Numbered from the stretch's first letter, positions 36,267 to 45,832 are shown. The stretch is 49,631 nt of DNA from an uncultured Caulobacterales bacterium (GCA_937929915.1 CALFUN010000025.1:1-49631); one strand, 5' to 3'. Notes: generated by a model from the sequence alone, not told the origin. Numbers and translations: made by a program.

Positions 36267-36731
36267 ATGTCCGATGACAATCCAAGCATAACGGCCGCAG
36301 GCTCTGGCAAATCAGAAGTTGAGATCGCTTTTGAACTCGTGAGTAAACTCAAAGGCCAAGGCGTTTGGGGTGAGCGCAATCAAGCCGATATTTTAGATAT
36401 GTATGCAGAATGTCTGGATGCCGTGAGAGGTTTGCGTCCATATAAAGGGCAAAACCGTGTCGACGCGCCAATACATACAGCCCCGCAAACCCAGCCACAA
36501 ATACAGGCGCAAGCACAGGTACAGGCGCAAGCTCCTGTGCCAAATTCCGCGCCCGCCCAACCTCAAAGCCAAGCGCAAAACCCGGCGCAAAGTCAGCCGC
36601 AACCCACCGCAGCTCAAATCGCGCAAATGCACGCACAAAGACAGCAAGCTGCACTTATGCAACAGCAACAGGCTCAAGCCTTACAAAACCCTGCCCGCGC
36701 GCAGCCCCCTAATCAAGCTGTTTCAGGTTGA
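36267..36731 (+). CDS. Gln/Pro/Ala-rich protein of unknown function
   Basis: 154 aa. Residues ~15-60 form a compact helical region (EVEIAFELVSKLKGQGVWGERNQADILDMYAECLDAVRGLRPY). The rest is low complexity: repeated Q-A-Q, P-Q and A-Q units with several Met, ending NPARAQPPNQAVSG. There is no signal peptide, so it is probably cytosolic and largely disordered. AGGAG seven bases before the ATG at 36267 supports translation. Its stop overlaps the TTG start of the PqqB-like gene (TTGA), indicating translational coupling. The family is not recognised. Confidence 0.75.
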   Translation: MSDDNPSITAAGSGKSEVEIAFELVSKLKGQGVWGERNQADILDMYAECLDAVRGLRPYKGQNRVDAPIHTAPQTQPQIQAQAQVQAQAPVPNSAPAQPQSQAQNPAQSQPQPTAAQIAQMHAQRQQAALMQQQQAQALQNPARAQPPNQAVSG

Positions 36732-37705
36732 GACTCCCACTAACATATAGCGCAGTTTTAGGCTTTGCTGCGCTAACGGCCTGCCAAGCCGCGCCGCAAA
36801 AGAGCGTTAACTCGCAGGCAAGTCTTTGCAAAACTGAATTTATTATTCTAGGCACAGCCCAAGATGCAGGCGCGCCTCAGATTGGAAACTCCGAAGACCC
36901 CGCTTGGCGTGACTCAAGCTTGCGCAAACTTGCCGCCTCTGCGGCCTTGGTCGATCATAAAAGCGGGGCGCGTTATCTTTTTGAAGCCACCCCTGATTTA
37001 CGCGAGCAGCTCTTTTTGCTGGACGAAATGGCACCGATTAAAAACACTGAGCCGTTAGGCATATCAGCTATATTTCTTACCCATGCCCATATCGGGCATT
37101 ATGCAGGGCTAATTTATGCAGGACATGAATCTGCAGGAACAAAAGATTTAAATGTCTATGCCATGCCGCGTATGACAACATATCTGACTCAAAACGGGCC
37201 ATGGTCACAATTAGTCAATTTTAAAAACATCGCTTTGCTGCCCTTATCAACAGGCACAGCGGCGATTTTAACAGACGATATAAAAGTAACCCCGTTTCAA
37301 GTCCCCCACCGCGATGAATTTTCTGAAACTGTTGGGTTTGAAATTTCAGCAGCGGGTAAATCTGCACTGTTTTTACCAGATATTGACGACTGGAATCAGT
37401 GGGAAAGCAAATATGGCCAGACCATAGAAGCGCGGCTCGCGGCGGTGGATTACGCGTTTCTAGACGCAACCTTCTATGATGATAATGAACTGCCTGGGCG
37501 AGATATGTCGGCCATACCTCATCCGCGATTAAAAGGGTCGATGGATCGTTTTGACGCTTTACCTAAGACAGAGCGCGCCAAGGTAAGGTTTATCCATTTA
37601 AACCATACGAATAAAGCCCGGTTTGAAAATTCAGATATATCTAAAGACATCAAGCAGCGCGGTTACAAACTCGCACAACAAGGCGAGCGTTACTGTTTAG
37701 ATTAG
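36728..37705 (+). CDS. PqqB-like MBL-fold hydrolase, lipoprotein
   Basis: 325-aa predicted lipoprotein (lipobox LTAC, Cys19) with an MBL fold resembling PqqB (ILGTAQDAGAPQIGN near residues 40-54; FLPDIDDWNQW further on). The metal motif, usually HxHxDH, reads HAHIGH at 119-124, with Gly in place of the Asp. Later likely ligands are PHRDE near residue 195, a DAT-containing loop (FLDATFYDD) and HLNHTNKA near the C-terminus. No pqqA, C, D or E is nearby, so PQQ biosynthesis is unlikely; an exported hydrolase is a better guess. The TTG start overlaps the upstream stop. Confidence 0.78.
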   Translation: MRLPLTYSAVLGFAALTACQAAPQKSVNSQASLCKTEFIILGTAQDAGAPQIGNSEDPAWRDSSLRKLAASAALVDHKSGARYLFEATPDLREQLFLLDEMAPIKNTEPLGISAIFLTHAHIGHYAGLIYAGHESAGTKDLNVYAMPRMTTYLTQNGPWSQLVNFKNIALLPLSTGTAAILTDDIKVTPFQVPHRDEFSETVGFEISAAGKSALFLPDIDDWNQWESKYGQTIEARLAAVDYAFLDATFYDDNELPGRDMSAIPHPRLKGSMDRFDALPKTERAKVRFIHLNHTNKARFENSDISKDIKQRGYKLAQQGERYCLD

Positions 37706-37740
37706 CTCAGACAAATAGCCGGGTTGTAAACACGCCTCAG

Positions 37741-39519
37741 CTACATGCGCTCTGGCGCGTCTATACCTAAAATATCTAGCCCGAGACCTAGCTGTTTAAG
37801 CGTAAGCTTTGCCAGAGATAAACGCGAACTTTGCACCTGCGCGTCAACTTCGTCTGCCATAATCGGGCATTCCGTATAAAAGCGCGAGAAAGCTTGTGCG
37901 AGGCGGTAAACATGGTCGCAAATAATATGCGGCGCAAATTTCTCTGCTGCTTGGGTCACGGCTTTCCCGAAACTATCCAGCACAAAAACAAGCTGTTGCT
38001 CCGTAGCTTCTGTTATCGTGATGTCACCCATACTCACATTTTGCGCTGCGGCCTTGCGTAAAATAGATTTAATTCGCACGGCCGCGTAAAGCAGATATGG
38101 CCCCGTCTTGCCTTCAAAAGCTGTGAAGCGCTCAGGATCAAACATATAATTTGTCAGGCGTTGATTTTGCAAGTCTGCAAATTTTAGCGCCGCCAGTCCA
38201 ATTTTCTTAGCAATATCCGCACGTTCCGCGGCATCAAATTCTGTGCCGAAACCAGATTCCGTCAAGCGTTTTTCAGCCGCATCGTTCATAATCTCAACAA
38301 GGTCTTCAAGGCGCAATACACCGCCTTCGCGCGTTTTAAACGGCTTGCCATCTTTGCCGTTCATCGTCCCAAATCCCGTATGGATAAGCTGCTCTGGGCT
38401 ATACCATCCTGCTTTGACCGCAGCGCGGAAGAATTGTTCAAAATGCAGCGCTTGGCGCTCATCGACGACATAAACAATTAAATCAGGGTCTTGCTCGGCC
38501 TTACGATCAATCAGCGTCGCCAAATCCGTGGTATGATATAGCACAGCGCCAGAGCGCGCGAGCAACATGACAGGTGGTATCTCTTTTTTATCATCTGGCT
38601 TTGCAACGCGAATGATAAGCGCGCCGTCATCTTCTTCAGCAATACCTTGGGATTTTAATCCCTCAATCATGTCAGGGATAAGCGGGTCAACACAGGCTTC
38701 GCCTTTCCACAGATCAAATTCTACGCCCAAATCACCATAACCAACTTTCAAAGCGGCCACAGATACAGCAATGAAATGGTCAAGCAGCGCCCGATAACCG
38801 CGCCGTCCAGCTTGCAATTCTGCTGTCGCAATGCGCGACGCATCCATACGATCTGGGTTAGATTTTGCCTTATGGCTTGCTTGCGGATAAAGCCGCGCGA
38901 GATCTTCCATTGTCACGGGTGATGTCTGTGGATAATTGCCTTTAAATGCCGCGTCGAAATATGGTAGATCAGGCTGTTCTTCGGCCAGTTCAGAGATCAA
39001 ATGTCCCATCTGCAAGCCCCAATCCCCCATATGTACATCCCCGATGACCTTATGGCCTTGCGCGCGCAATAAGCGCTTAATCGACTCGCCAATAACGGCA
39101 GAGCGCAAATGCCCAACATGCATGGGTTTGGCCACATTTGCTCCGCCATAATCCACAATAATGGTCTTGGGCGGCAAGTTCACAATCCCAGCTTTCGGGT
39201 CAGCGAAAAGAGCATTGGCCCGCGCAGATGTCATATCTTGTGTAGGGTGCAGATTTAAAAACCCTGGCCCTGCAATATCAATATGCGCAATATCTGGATG
39301 CCCTTGCAGCGCAGAGACAGCTTTTGCCGCAATATCGCGCGGATTGGCCGCTTCGCCGCGTTTCTTGGCAATGCCTGCCGCCGCCATAGCCCCGTTACAT
39401 TGAAACGGAGCAATATCTGGACGATTTGATTCGCGTACAGCGGCAATCTCAGGCTCAAAGCCCATATCTTCAAAGACGGCACGGCATGCCATATCCAAGC
39501 GAGATAAAATCGTTGTCAT
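37741..39519 (-). CDS. argS: Arginyl-tRNA synthetase
   Basis: Class I synthetase charging tRNA-Arg. The HIGH-type motif is HVGH within GGANVAKPMHVGHLRSAVIGES; the KMSK loop is replaced, as in most ArgS, by a Gly/Lys sequence (MNGKDGKPFKTREGG). The C-terminal DALR anticodon-binding domain includes NYMFDPERFTAFEGKTGPYLLYA. The 592-aa length is normal. The ATG (39517-39519) lies two bases after the stop of the upstream lipoprotein gene, so they are co-transcribed. Confidence 0.97.
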   Translation of the reverse strand: MTTILSRLDMACRAVFEDMGFEPEIAAVRESNRPDIAPFQCNGAMAAAGIAKKRGEAANPRDIAAKAVSALQGHPDIAHIDIAGPGFLNLHPTQDMTSARANALFADPKAGIVNLPPKTIIVDYGGANVAKPMHVGHLRSAVIGESIKRLLRAQGHKVIGDVHMGDWGLQMGHLISELAEEQPDLPYFDAAFKGNYPQTSPVTMEDLARLYPQASHKAKSNPDRMDASRIATAELQAGRRGYRALLDHFIAVSVAALKVGYGDLGVEFDLWKGEACVDPLIPDMIEGLKSQGIAEEDDGALIIRVAKPDDKKEIPPVMLLARSGAVLYHTTDLATLIDRKAEQDPDLIVYVVDERQALHFEQFFRAAVKAGWYSPEQLIHTGFGTMNGKDGKPFKTREGGVLRLEDLVEIMNDAAEKRLTESGFGTEFDAAERADIAKKIGLAALKFADLQNQRLTNYMFDPERFTAFEGKTGPYLLYAAVRIKSILRKAAAQNVSMGDITITEATEQQLVFVLDSFGKAVTQAAEKFAPHIICDHVYRLAQAFSRFYTECPIMADEVDAQVQSSRLSLAKLTLKQLGLGLDILGIDAPERM

Positions 39520-39521
39520 AA

Positions 39522-40130
39522 TTATTGCGCAGAATCTGTCGGGCGAGGCTGTCCTGCTGACACACGGAACCGACGGCCTTCGACATTAAATAAGCGTTGT
39601 TCTGGAGTCAGTTCAAACCCAACGATAATTTCAAAATTCTCACCCGATGTTGTCTCGGTTGCACGCGGAATCGTAATTTTATCAATCTTCTCAACCACAC
39701 TCACACGATCTGCCCCTTCTGGAAAGGTGACATCAAGCGGGAAGGTTTTTTTGTCAATCACAGCAATGTTTTTACGCGTAACTGCAACAAAATATTCATA
39801 CCGCGCTGTGGATTGACCATTTGCGGCAGGGCCGCGGCCAAAATCAAAAGCAATCTCTAAATCACCCTCAATCGGGCGCGTACCGAAATAGCGGCACAGG
39901 CTACGTACATTTTGAATTTCGCCCGTAAACCCAACATTGGCGAACCGTTGCGCCTCATCTTTAAACTCCACAATACGCGAAGCATCATAGAGCGCAAATG
40001 CGCGCGGACATGGCCCAGGATTGCGCTCATCAGAGCCGCCAACTTGTAAAATCTCTTGCGCGCTGCCACAGCCAGCCAGCACGCTAGCCCCTATGATCGC
40101 CAGAGCGATAAAATTGGTGTATTTTTTCAT
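39522..40130 (-). CDS. Predicted lipoprotein of unknown function
   Basis: 202 aa with a lipobox (VLAGC, Cys21) and a mostly beta-strand-like mature part. Recognisable stretches are CPRAFALYDASRIVEF, SLCRYFGTRPIEGDLEIAFDFGRGPAA and FEIIVGFELTPEQRLFN. I recall similar uncharacterised lipoproteins in related alphaproteobacteria but know no function. Cysteines at C41 and C79 could form a disulfide. It precedes argS by two bases and is divergent from ispH. Confidence 0.78.
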   Translation of the reverse strand: MKKYTNFIALAIIGASVLAGCGSAQEILQVGGSDERNPGPCPRAFALYDASRIVEFKDEAQRFANVGFTGEIQNVRSLCRYFGTRPIEGDLEIAFDFGRGPAANGQSTARYEYFVAVTRKNIAVIDKKTFPLDVTFPEGADRVSVVEKIDKITIPRATETTSGENFEIIVGFELTPEQRLFNVEGRRFRVSAGQPRPTDSAQ

Positions 40131-40269
40131 GCGGTTCGTCCCGAATATGACATATTTCAGCGTAAGAGCCTATAGTATGATTACGCCATGTGCTATAGTG
40201 TCATAGACACAACACGTCCGTCTCGCAATGTTAAGATGACAGGTAATATGGACTTATGAGGAGAATTTA

Positions 40270-41253
40270 ATGTCCACCCAACTTGGTGATAACGTAATAG
40301 AGGCGGATATGCGCAAAAGAAAGTCAGTTTTACTCGCCGCGCCGCGAGGTTTTTGCGCAGGCGTTGATCGAGCGATTCAAATTGTCGAGCGATCCATAGA
40401 GAAATATGGCGCGCCCGTTTATGTTCGTCATGAAATTGTTCATAACCGCCATGTTGTCGAATCCCTAGAAGCTCTAGGCGCGATATTTGTCGAAGACTTG
40501 TCTGAATGCCCCGATGACCGTCCTGTTGTATTTTCGGCGCACGGCGTTCCAAAATCCGTCCCTAAAGCTGCCATCGCGCGCAATATGACATTTTTAGACG
40601 CGACCTGTCCATTAGTCTCCAAAGTCCATGTCGAGGCAGAAAAACACGCCAGAGATGGACGACATATTTTGCTCATCGGACATGCTGGACATCCCGAAGT
40701 CGTCGGCACATTAGGGCAGCTTCCCGCAGGACAAATCATATTGATCGAAACCATTGAAGATGCCGAAAACTATCAAACCGAGACACCAGAAAATCTCGCC
40801 CTTGTCACTCAAACAACGCTCTCTGTTGATGACACAAAAGATGTGATTGCGGTTCTCCAGCGCCGCTTTCCTTCAATCGCCCTGCCTTATAAAGAAGATA
40901 TTTGCTACGCGACAACAAATCGGCAAGCCGCTGTTAAAGCCATCGCTGAGCGTTGCGATTTATTTCTAATCATTGGCTCAACAGCCTCATCAAATTCCAA
41001 GCGTCTTGTTGAAGTCGCGCTCAAAGCTGGCGCGCAAGACGCCGTTCTTATTGCATCCGATAAAGTGATAGATTGGGAGGCGATTGACAAAGCCGATATT
41101 ATTGGTCTGTCAGCGGGTGCTAGCGCGCCTGAATATCTAACAGACGGGGTTATGGCGGCACTTCGTTCACGCTATAATGTCACATGCGAAGAAGTTGAGG
41201 TGATAAAAGAGAAAGTCATTTTCCGCCTGCCTCGGCAACTTATGTCTGCATAA
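40270..41253 (+). CDS. ispH: 4-hydroxy-3-methylbut-2-enyl diphosphate reductase
   Basis: Last enzyme of the MEP pathway; its iron-sulfur cluster reduces HMBPP to IPP and DMAPP. The cluster cysteines are C29 ([12 protein letters not shown]), the cysteine of [11 protein letters not shown] and that of [10 protein letters not shown]. The substrate motifs [10 protein letters not shown] and SSNSKRLVE are also present. The 327-aa length is slightly long through an N-terminal extension. GAGGAG precedes the ATG at 40270. Followed by rnhA after 15 bp. Confidence 0.96.
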   Translation: MSTQLGDNVIEADMRKRKSVLLAAPRGFCAGVDRAIQIVERSIEKYGAPVYVRHEIVHNRHVVESLEALGAIFVEDLSECPDDRPVVFSAHGVPKSVPKAAIARNMTFLDATCPLVSKVHVEAEKHARDGRHILLIGHAGHPEVVGTLGQLPAGQIILIETIEDAENYQTETPENLALVTQTTLSVDDTKDVIAVLQRRFPSIALPYKEDICYATTNRQAAVKAIAERCDLFLIIGSTASSNSKRLVEVALKAGAQDAVLIASDKVIDWEAIDKADIIGLSAGASAPEYLTDGVMAALRSRYNVTCEEVEVIKEKVIFRLPRQLMSA

Positions 41254-41268
41254 ATACTCAGCAAACCC

Positions 41269-41721
41269 ATGCCTCGCACAGCCAAAACACATGATCTTGT
41301 TATTTACACGGACGGTGCCTGTTCAGGCAACCCTGGCCCGGGGGGGTGGGGCGTGCTTATGCAATTTGGCGAGACGGAAAAAACGCTTTGCGGCGGGGAA
41401 GCCAGTACCACCAATAACCGTATGGAACTTATGGCTGCAATACGCGCCTTAGAAGCCATTAAACCCAATTATAAAGGCTCTGTGACATTGTGGACGGATA
41501 GCACCTATGTCTTAAAAGGTATTACCGAATGGATTCATGGCTGGAAGAAACGCGGCTGGAAGAAAGGCGATAAAAAACCTGTCATCAATAAGGATTTATG
41601 GCAACAGCTAGACAGCCTCAATGCAGCACGTACGATTGAATGGAAATGGGTCAAAGGCCATGCTGGCATAGACGGTAATGAACGCGCCGATGAACTCGCG
41701 CGTCAAGGTATTCCAAATTAA
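41269..41721 (+). CDS. rnhA: Ribonuclease HI
   Basis: Degrades RNA in RNA/DNA hybrids. [42 protein letters not shown] and [10 protein letters not shown] supply the four catalytic acidic residues. 150 aa, full length. Downstream of ispH in a two-gene unit; a hairpin at 41723-41757 may terminate both this and the convergent NfeD operon. Confidence 0.97.
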   Translation: MPRTAKTHDLVIYTDGACSGNPGPGGWGVLMQFGETEKTLCGGEASTTNNRMELMAAIRALEAIKPNYKGSVTLWTDSTYVLKGITEWIHGWKKRGWKKGDKKPVINKDLWQQLDSLNAARTIEWKWVKGHAGIDGNERADELARQGIPN

Positions 41722-41722
41722 A

Positions 41723-41757
41723 TACAAAAAAACCTCCTATCACAAGCGATAGAAGGT
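41723..41757 (-). terminator. Terminator between rnhA and the NfeD gene (possibly bidirectional)
   Basis: AAACCTTCTATC and GATAGGAGGTTT (minus strand) pair around a six-base loop with one mismatch and are followed by TTTT, ending the NfeD/SPFH operon. On the plus strand the tail TTTCCTT is poorer, so termination of rnhA is less certain. Confidence 0.8.
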
Positions 41758-41792
41758 TTCCTTATGCACCTAAATTGACGAAATAGGCGGCG

Positions 41793-42266
41793 TTAAATCG
41801 CTTCGACCTGTAAGGTTGCGCCAACAACACCCGTCACACGTAATTCGTCACCCATCTTAGCATGACCCGTCATGAGCGCAGCCGCCCATTGCGTATCACC
41901 GACTTGGACGCGGCCCTTGCCGACTTCAAAATCAGACACAGCTTTAACCCGCGTACCGACCATAGTGCGTGAGCGATCATTTAAATCCGATGGCTCGCCG
42001 CCCTTAAATCTTGGCCGTACATAAATATGACCAAGCACCAGTAAAATCAGTGACAATACGAAGAACACAATAAATTGTAATTCCCAAGCCACTGGCAAAA
42101 TAAATGTCACGCCAGCCATGAGGATTGCCGCCGCAGCGACCCATAAAATATAGGTCGTGCCAGTGGCCAGTTCCAGTCCGAGCAAAGCAATCCCAAGGAT
42201 CATCCAGCGCGTTGCATTCATGCCTTCCAAAAGGCTAATGATAAGGGTTGGATCTTTATCAGTCAT
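41793..42266 (-). CDS. NfeD family membrane protein
   Basis: 157 aa: two or three membrane helices (ATRWMILGIALLGLELATG, ILWVAAAAILMAGVTFI, FIVFFVLSLILLVLG) followed by a C-terminal OB-fold domain (~residues 90-157, with MVGTRVKAVSDFEVGKGRVQVGDTQW). This is the short NfeD form usually encoded with an SPFH/stomatin protein, as here; together they are thought to organise membrane microdomains. GAGGGAG precedes the ATG at 42264-42266. Confidence 0.92.
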   Translation of the reverse strand: MTDKDPTLIISLLEGMNATRWMILGIALLGLELATGTTYILWVAAAAILMAGVTFILPVAWELQFIVFFVLSLILLVLGHIYVRPRFKGGEPSDLNDRSRTMVGTRVKAVSDFEVGKGRVQVGDTQWAAALMTGHAKMGDELRVTGVVGATLQVEAI

Positions 42267-42277
42267 AATACTCCCTC

Positions 42278-43198
42278 TTACTTTTTGGGTTTCGTACTCG
42301 CCTCTAATAGAGCGCCAATACCTCCAACGGTTGCTGATAAGCTTGAAAGTTCAGCCGGCACAATGAGTGTCTTCTGATTAGGTGATTTTGCTAACTCGCC
42401 AAAGGCTTTAACATATTCCTGCGCGACAAAGTAATTGACCGCATTCACATCACCTTCCGCAATCGCTTGGCTCACCATATGCGTGGCTTTGGCCTCAGCT
42501 TGCGCTTCGCGCTCACGGGCATCCGCATCCAGATAAGCGGCTTCCTTACGGCCTTCAGCTTCTCGGATAGCGGCTTGTTTTTCACCTTCAGCCTTGAGGA
42601 TTTGTGATTGCTTCTGACCCTCTGCCAATAAAATATCAGAGCGCTTTTCACGTTCAGCTTTCATTTGCTTGTTCATGGCTTGCGTAATATCCGCTGGCGG
42701 GGATAAGTCTTTAATCTCGATCCGCGTCACTTTTGTACCCCATGTATCCGTGGCTTGGTCAATGACCATTAAAAGCTTTGCATTAATGACATCGCGATTA
42801 GACAAGACTTCATCCAAATCCATAGAGCCAACAACTGTTCTCACATTGGTTTGGCAAAGATTCTGAATGGCATTTTCAAGATGGCTGACCTCATAGGTCG
42901 CCATACGCGCATCAATCACCTGAATAAAGACAACCGCATCAGCTGTGACCATCACATTATCTTTGGTAATCACTTCTTGGGACGGAATATCAATCACCCG
43001 CTCGCGCATATCCACTTTATTGCTAATACGCTGATAGAAAGGAATGATGAAAGCCAAGCCCGGTTTTAAGGTCTTCCTATAGCGTCCAAATTCTTCAAGC
43101 GTATATTCACGCCCTTGCGGTACAATCTTGAGTGCGCCAGTTACGATAAACAGTACCAAGGCAACAAGGCCAATACCAATAATTTCTAAACCTGTCAT
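42278..43198 (-). CDS. SPFH/stomatin-like membrane protein
   Basis: 306-aa stomatin/QmcA-type protein: N-terminal membrane helix (MTGLEIIGIGLVALVLFIVTGAL), the PHB/SPFH domain (VPQGREYTLEEFGRY, RERVIDIPSQEVITKDNV, RIEIKDLSPPADI), then an Ala/Glu coiled coil. The ATG at 43196-43198 has a perfect AAAGGAGG; the open frame continues upstream to 43357, but that part is unconserved and overlaps the peroxiredoxin gene. It works with NfeD, 11 bp downstream. Confidence 0.93.
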   Translation of the reverse strand: MTGLEIIGIGLVALVLFIVTGALKIVPQGREYTLEEFGRYRKTLKPGLAFIIPFYQRISNKVDMRERVIDIPSQEVITKDNVMVTADAVVFIQVIDARMATYEVSHLENAIQNLCQTNVRTVVGSMDLDEVLSNRDVINAKLLMVIDQATDTWGTKVTRIEIKDLSPPADITQAMNKQMKAEREKRSDILLAEGQKQSQILKAEGEKQAAIREAEGRKEAAYLDADAREREAQAEAKATHMVSQAIAEGDVNAVNYFVAQEYVKAFGELAKSPNQKTLIVPAELSSLSATVGGIGALLEASTKPKK

Positions 43199-43271
43199 AA
43201 CGTCCTCCTTTAATTCGTTATTATTGTTAGCGCGCCCCGAATTTTTATCACCCTTCCATAAGCTCTTATCT

Positions 43272-43754
43272 TTATAAGTTTTCGAGTAAATATTCAGCCG
43301 AGCTAACTTTATACTCCCCTGGACCTTCGATATGTAATTGCTCGACAACGCCGTCATTGACGATCATCGCATAACGCTGGGAGCGCTGTCCGAGGCCAAA
43401 GCCAGACCCATCTAATTCAAGGCCAATCGCCTTCGCAAATTCGCCGTTGCCATCCGCAAGAAACGCCATACTCGCCTCAACGCCTTGATCTTTAGCCCAA
43501 GCATCCATAACGAAAACATCATTGACCGATGTGCAAGCAATAGAATCAATGCCTTTAGCCCGAAGGGCCGCTTCATGTTCTTTAAAACTTGGTACATGTT
43601 GCGCCGAGCATGTCGGCGTATAAGCCCCCGGCACAGCAAATAAAGCCACGCGTTTGCCTTTAAAAGCGGCTTGCGTGTTTATAGGCTGCGGGCCTGACTC
43701 GCCCATCTGCAAAAATGTTACATTTGGCAATGTCTGCCCAACTTGAATTGTCAT
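43272..43754 (-). CDS. Peroxiredoxin, Prx5/glutaredoxin-type
   Basis: 160-aa thiol peroxidase. The active site PGAYTPTCSAQHVPSF holds the peroxidatic C49 and T46; a second cysteine, C74 (SIACTSVND), fits the Prx5-like group, which commonly uses glutaredoxin or glutathione as reductant. GSGFGLGQRSQRYAMIV is typical of the C-terminal half. It is divergent from the YqgE gene. A GATA/TATC imperfect palindrome sits in the 143-bp gap upstream, but I cannot assign it to OxyR. Confidence 0.93.
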   Translation of the reverse strand: MTIQVGQTLPNVTFLQMGESGPQPINTQAAFKGKRVALFAVPGAYTPTCSAQHVPSFKEHEAALRAKGIDSIACTSVNDVFVMDAWAKDQGVEASMAFLADGNGEFAKAIGLELDGSGFGLGQRSQRYAMIVNDGVVEQLHIEGPGEYKVSSAEYLLENL

Positions 43755-43897
43755 AAAACCCTCAAATATTACTGTTAAAACCGATAGTGGTATTTATCGT
43801 CTTTCGATATATATGGGAATAGATTACAAAAAAGCAAGGTGTGCATGTCGCTTTTTCAAAACTTGCAGTGTGAGCCAAATAACGGCATGAGATATGT

Positions 43898-44470
43898 ATG
43901 ATTGCCGTAAAGCCTGACAATTATAAAGGTAAAATCCTACTCGCTACGCCGAATATGGGCGACCCACGCTTTGCGCGGGCCGTTATTTATTTATGCGAGC
44001 ATAATGAAAACGGCGCGATGGGCATTATCATTAATAAATCCAAAGACGGACTGCACATATCTGACCTTTTAGGCCGCATAGGTATTGAAGGTAACGTACG
44101 CGTGGCCGACCGACCTGTCTTATCTGGCGGCCCCGTAGATATTGACCGCGGCTTTGTATTGCATAGCGAGGATTATTTTAAAGATAATTCAAGCTTAAAG
44201 CTCTCCGAGACGCTAACGCTGACTTCTACCAAAGACATACTTGAAGCCCTTGTTACCGACAAAGCCCCGCAGCGCGCTATGCTCGCCATAGGGTATGCTG
44301 GCTGGGATGGCGGACAGCTTGAAAAAGAAATCGCGCAAAATGCATGGCTCGTCACATCAGCCGATGAGACATTGATTTTTGGCGAAGATTTAAATGGAAA
44401 ATGGAGCCAAGCACTTTTAGCAATGGGAATTGATCCTGCCGCTTTAGCGTCAAGCGGTGGACGCGCGTAA
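43898..44470 (+). CDS. YqgE/AlgH family protein (UPF0301)
   Basis: 190-aa protein of the UPF0301 family. Family sequences GKILLATPNMGDPRFARAVIYLCEHNENGAMGIIINK, LSGGPVDIDRGFVLHS and LAIGYAGWDGGQLEKEIAQNAWL are all present. The molecular role is not established; AlgH was named in Pseudomonas for an effect on alginate. Start ATG at 43898. Convergent with the GNAT gene. Confidence 0.93.
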   Translation: MIAVKPDNYKGKILLATPNMGDPRFARAVIYLCEHNENGAMGIIINKSKDGLHISDLLGRIGIEGNVRVADRPVLSGGPVDIDRGFVLHSEDYFKDNSSLKLSETLTLTSTKDILEALVTDKAPQRAMLAIGYAGWDGGQLEKEIAQNAWLVTSADETLIFGEDLNGKWSQALLAMGIDPAALASSGGRA

Positions 44471-44480
44471 ACGACGCCGC

Positions 44481-45077
44481 TTACGAATCTAGGCTCAACT
44501 TGGCATAAATCACATGATCTCGCCATTGCCCGTTAATCTTCAAAAGCCCTCGCGCAGTGCCTTCGCGGGTAAACCCAACAGCCTCTAATACTTTAATTGA
44601 CGCCGCATTATCAGCTTGCACAGCGGCTTCTACGCGGTGCAGACCCAATATTTCAAAACAAAATTGGCAAGCCGCGCGCACAGAACTACGCGCATAGCCT
44701 TTCCCTGCATAAGCCTCGCCAATCCAATAACCAAGTTTGGCAGATTGCGAAATGCCGCGCTCAATATGGGTGATGTTACAGGCGCCAATAATACGGTCAG
44801 ATTGGCCTTTAAATACGTGAAACGGATAGGCTTTATCTGCCGTTGTCATTTTCTTAAAACGATTCAAACGCAAGCGATAAGAATTTCGCGATAAATGCGC
44901 ATCTGTCCATTCAGGCTCCCACGGAATGAGATAATCTGCATTCTCGCGGCGTAAATTTGCCCAATCTTCGAAATCAGCCCAGCGCGGATGGCGCAATGTA
45001 ATCATCCCCCCCGCAGCTTGTGCTGTCAGGACATTACTCGCATCAGCGCGCTGGATTTTATGGCTTTTTAGCCTCAT
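44481..45077 (-). CDS. GNAT family N-acetyltransferase (RimJ/RimL-like)
   Basis: 198-aa acetyl-CoA-dependent acetyltransferase. The acetyl-CoA loop region IGEAYAGKGYARSSVRAACQFCFEILGLHRVEAAVQADNAASIKVLEAVGFTREGTAR matches the RimJ/RimL subgroup, which acetylates N-termini of ribosomal proteins. I start it at the ATG at 45075-45077, which overlaps the surf1 stop (ATGA); the open frame to 45167 lies inside surf1. Its position after surf1 suggests co-transcription rather than a role in oxidase assembly. Confidence 0.88.
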   Translation of the reverse strand: MRLKSHKIQRADASNVLTAQAAGGMITLRHPRWADFEDWANLRRENADYLIPWEPEWTDAHLSRNSYRLRLNRFKKMTTADKAYPFHVFKGQSDRIIGACNITHIERGISQSAKLGYWIGEAYAGKGYARSSVRAACQFCFEILGLHRVEAAVQADNAASIKVLEAVGFTREGTARGLLKINGQWRDHVIYAKLSLDS

Positions 45078-45829
45078 GAATCTCGCCCCATATTCAGCTT
45101 CAATCGTCCAGCCTTCACGTGCAGTATCGCATATATAATGAGCCAAATAAACGCGAAGCTGAACCATGTTAACATGTAATCAAAATGATTATTTCGGATT
45201 TTTGGCCGTTTAATTGGCAAAGTCTTTGCATGTGCTGCGCCAAGGACATATTCCAGATAGTAATCCTCGAAAAAATACGCAGTTTGCGGCAAGCCCTTAT
45301 CCCAATCTCCCGTTTGGTTAAATTTGAAGTAGCGATTTTTCTCAGGGCTAGCTTTGGATTTAACGCGAGATTCTATCGCTCCCAGTGCATGCGCAAAACG
45401 CACATAGCCTATAATTTTATCAACGGGACGCGCTTTATAAATATCGCGGTTTTTATCTTCAACAATATCCATTGCCGCATAGATTATCGCAGAATTTGCA
45501 TCGCTATTGGATGTGACAGGCGCAAAGCCGCGCCAATAAATTCCGCCTGTTTGCGGATAAAAGACGAGCTTACTCTCTGCATTTGGTATCAAATCCGCCG
45601 CAATCTCTATACGGCGAAAATCAACGGCCTCGCCTTGCTCTATAGCTGCGCGCAATTCCGTCAGGCTTGTGATAGGCGGGGCGTTTACTGCAATCTCCAC
45701 CCTAGCCAATAGATCCGTTTTCCATTGCAACCGCTGATATTGCCAAACGCCAAGCCCAATTAAGATCGCCAGACAAATAGGCGTGATAAATGAGAGCCAC
45801 GGCATCGGTTTGAAATAAAAGCTAGGCAT
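45074..45829 (-). CDS. SURF1 family cytochrome c oxidase assembly protein
   Basis: 251-aa protein with one membrane helix at each end (WLSFITPICLAILIGLGVWQYQRLQWK and YMLTWFSFAFIWLIIYAILH) and a periplasmic loop between, the SURF1 topology. LGVWQYQRLQWK and the C-terminal NNHFDYMLTWFSFA are diagnostic. SURF1 helps insert haem a into subunit I. Last clear oxidase gene of the cluster. Confidence 0.93.
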   Translation of the reverse strand: MPSFYFKPMPWLSFITPICLAILIGLGVWQYQRLQWKTDLLARVEIAVNAPPITSLTELRAAIEQGEAVDFRRIEIAADLIPNAESKLVFYPQTGGIYWRGFAPVTSNSDANSAIIYAAMDIVEDKNRDIYKARPVDKIIGYVRFAHALGAIESRVKSKASPEKNRYFKFNQTGDWDKGLPQTAYFFEDYYLEYVLGAAHAKTLPIKRPKIRNNHFDYMLTWFSFAFIWLIIYAILHVKAGRLKLNMGRDS

Positions 45830-45832
45830 GAC

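Noticed and set aside
35972-36277. 101-codon plus-strand frame over the gcv leader
   Set aside because: It lies over a well-matched glycine riboswitch on the other strand and has no plausible ribosome site.
36349-36677. Minus-strand Leu/Arg-rich frames over the Gln-rich gene
   Set aside because: They are complements of CAA/CAG repeats in the real gene, which has a good ribosome site and coupling to the next gene.
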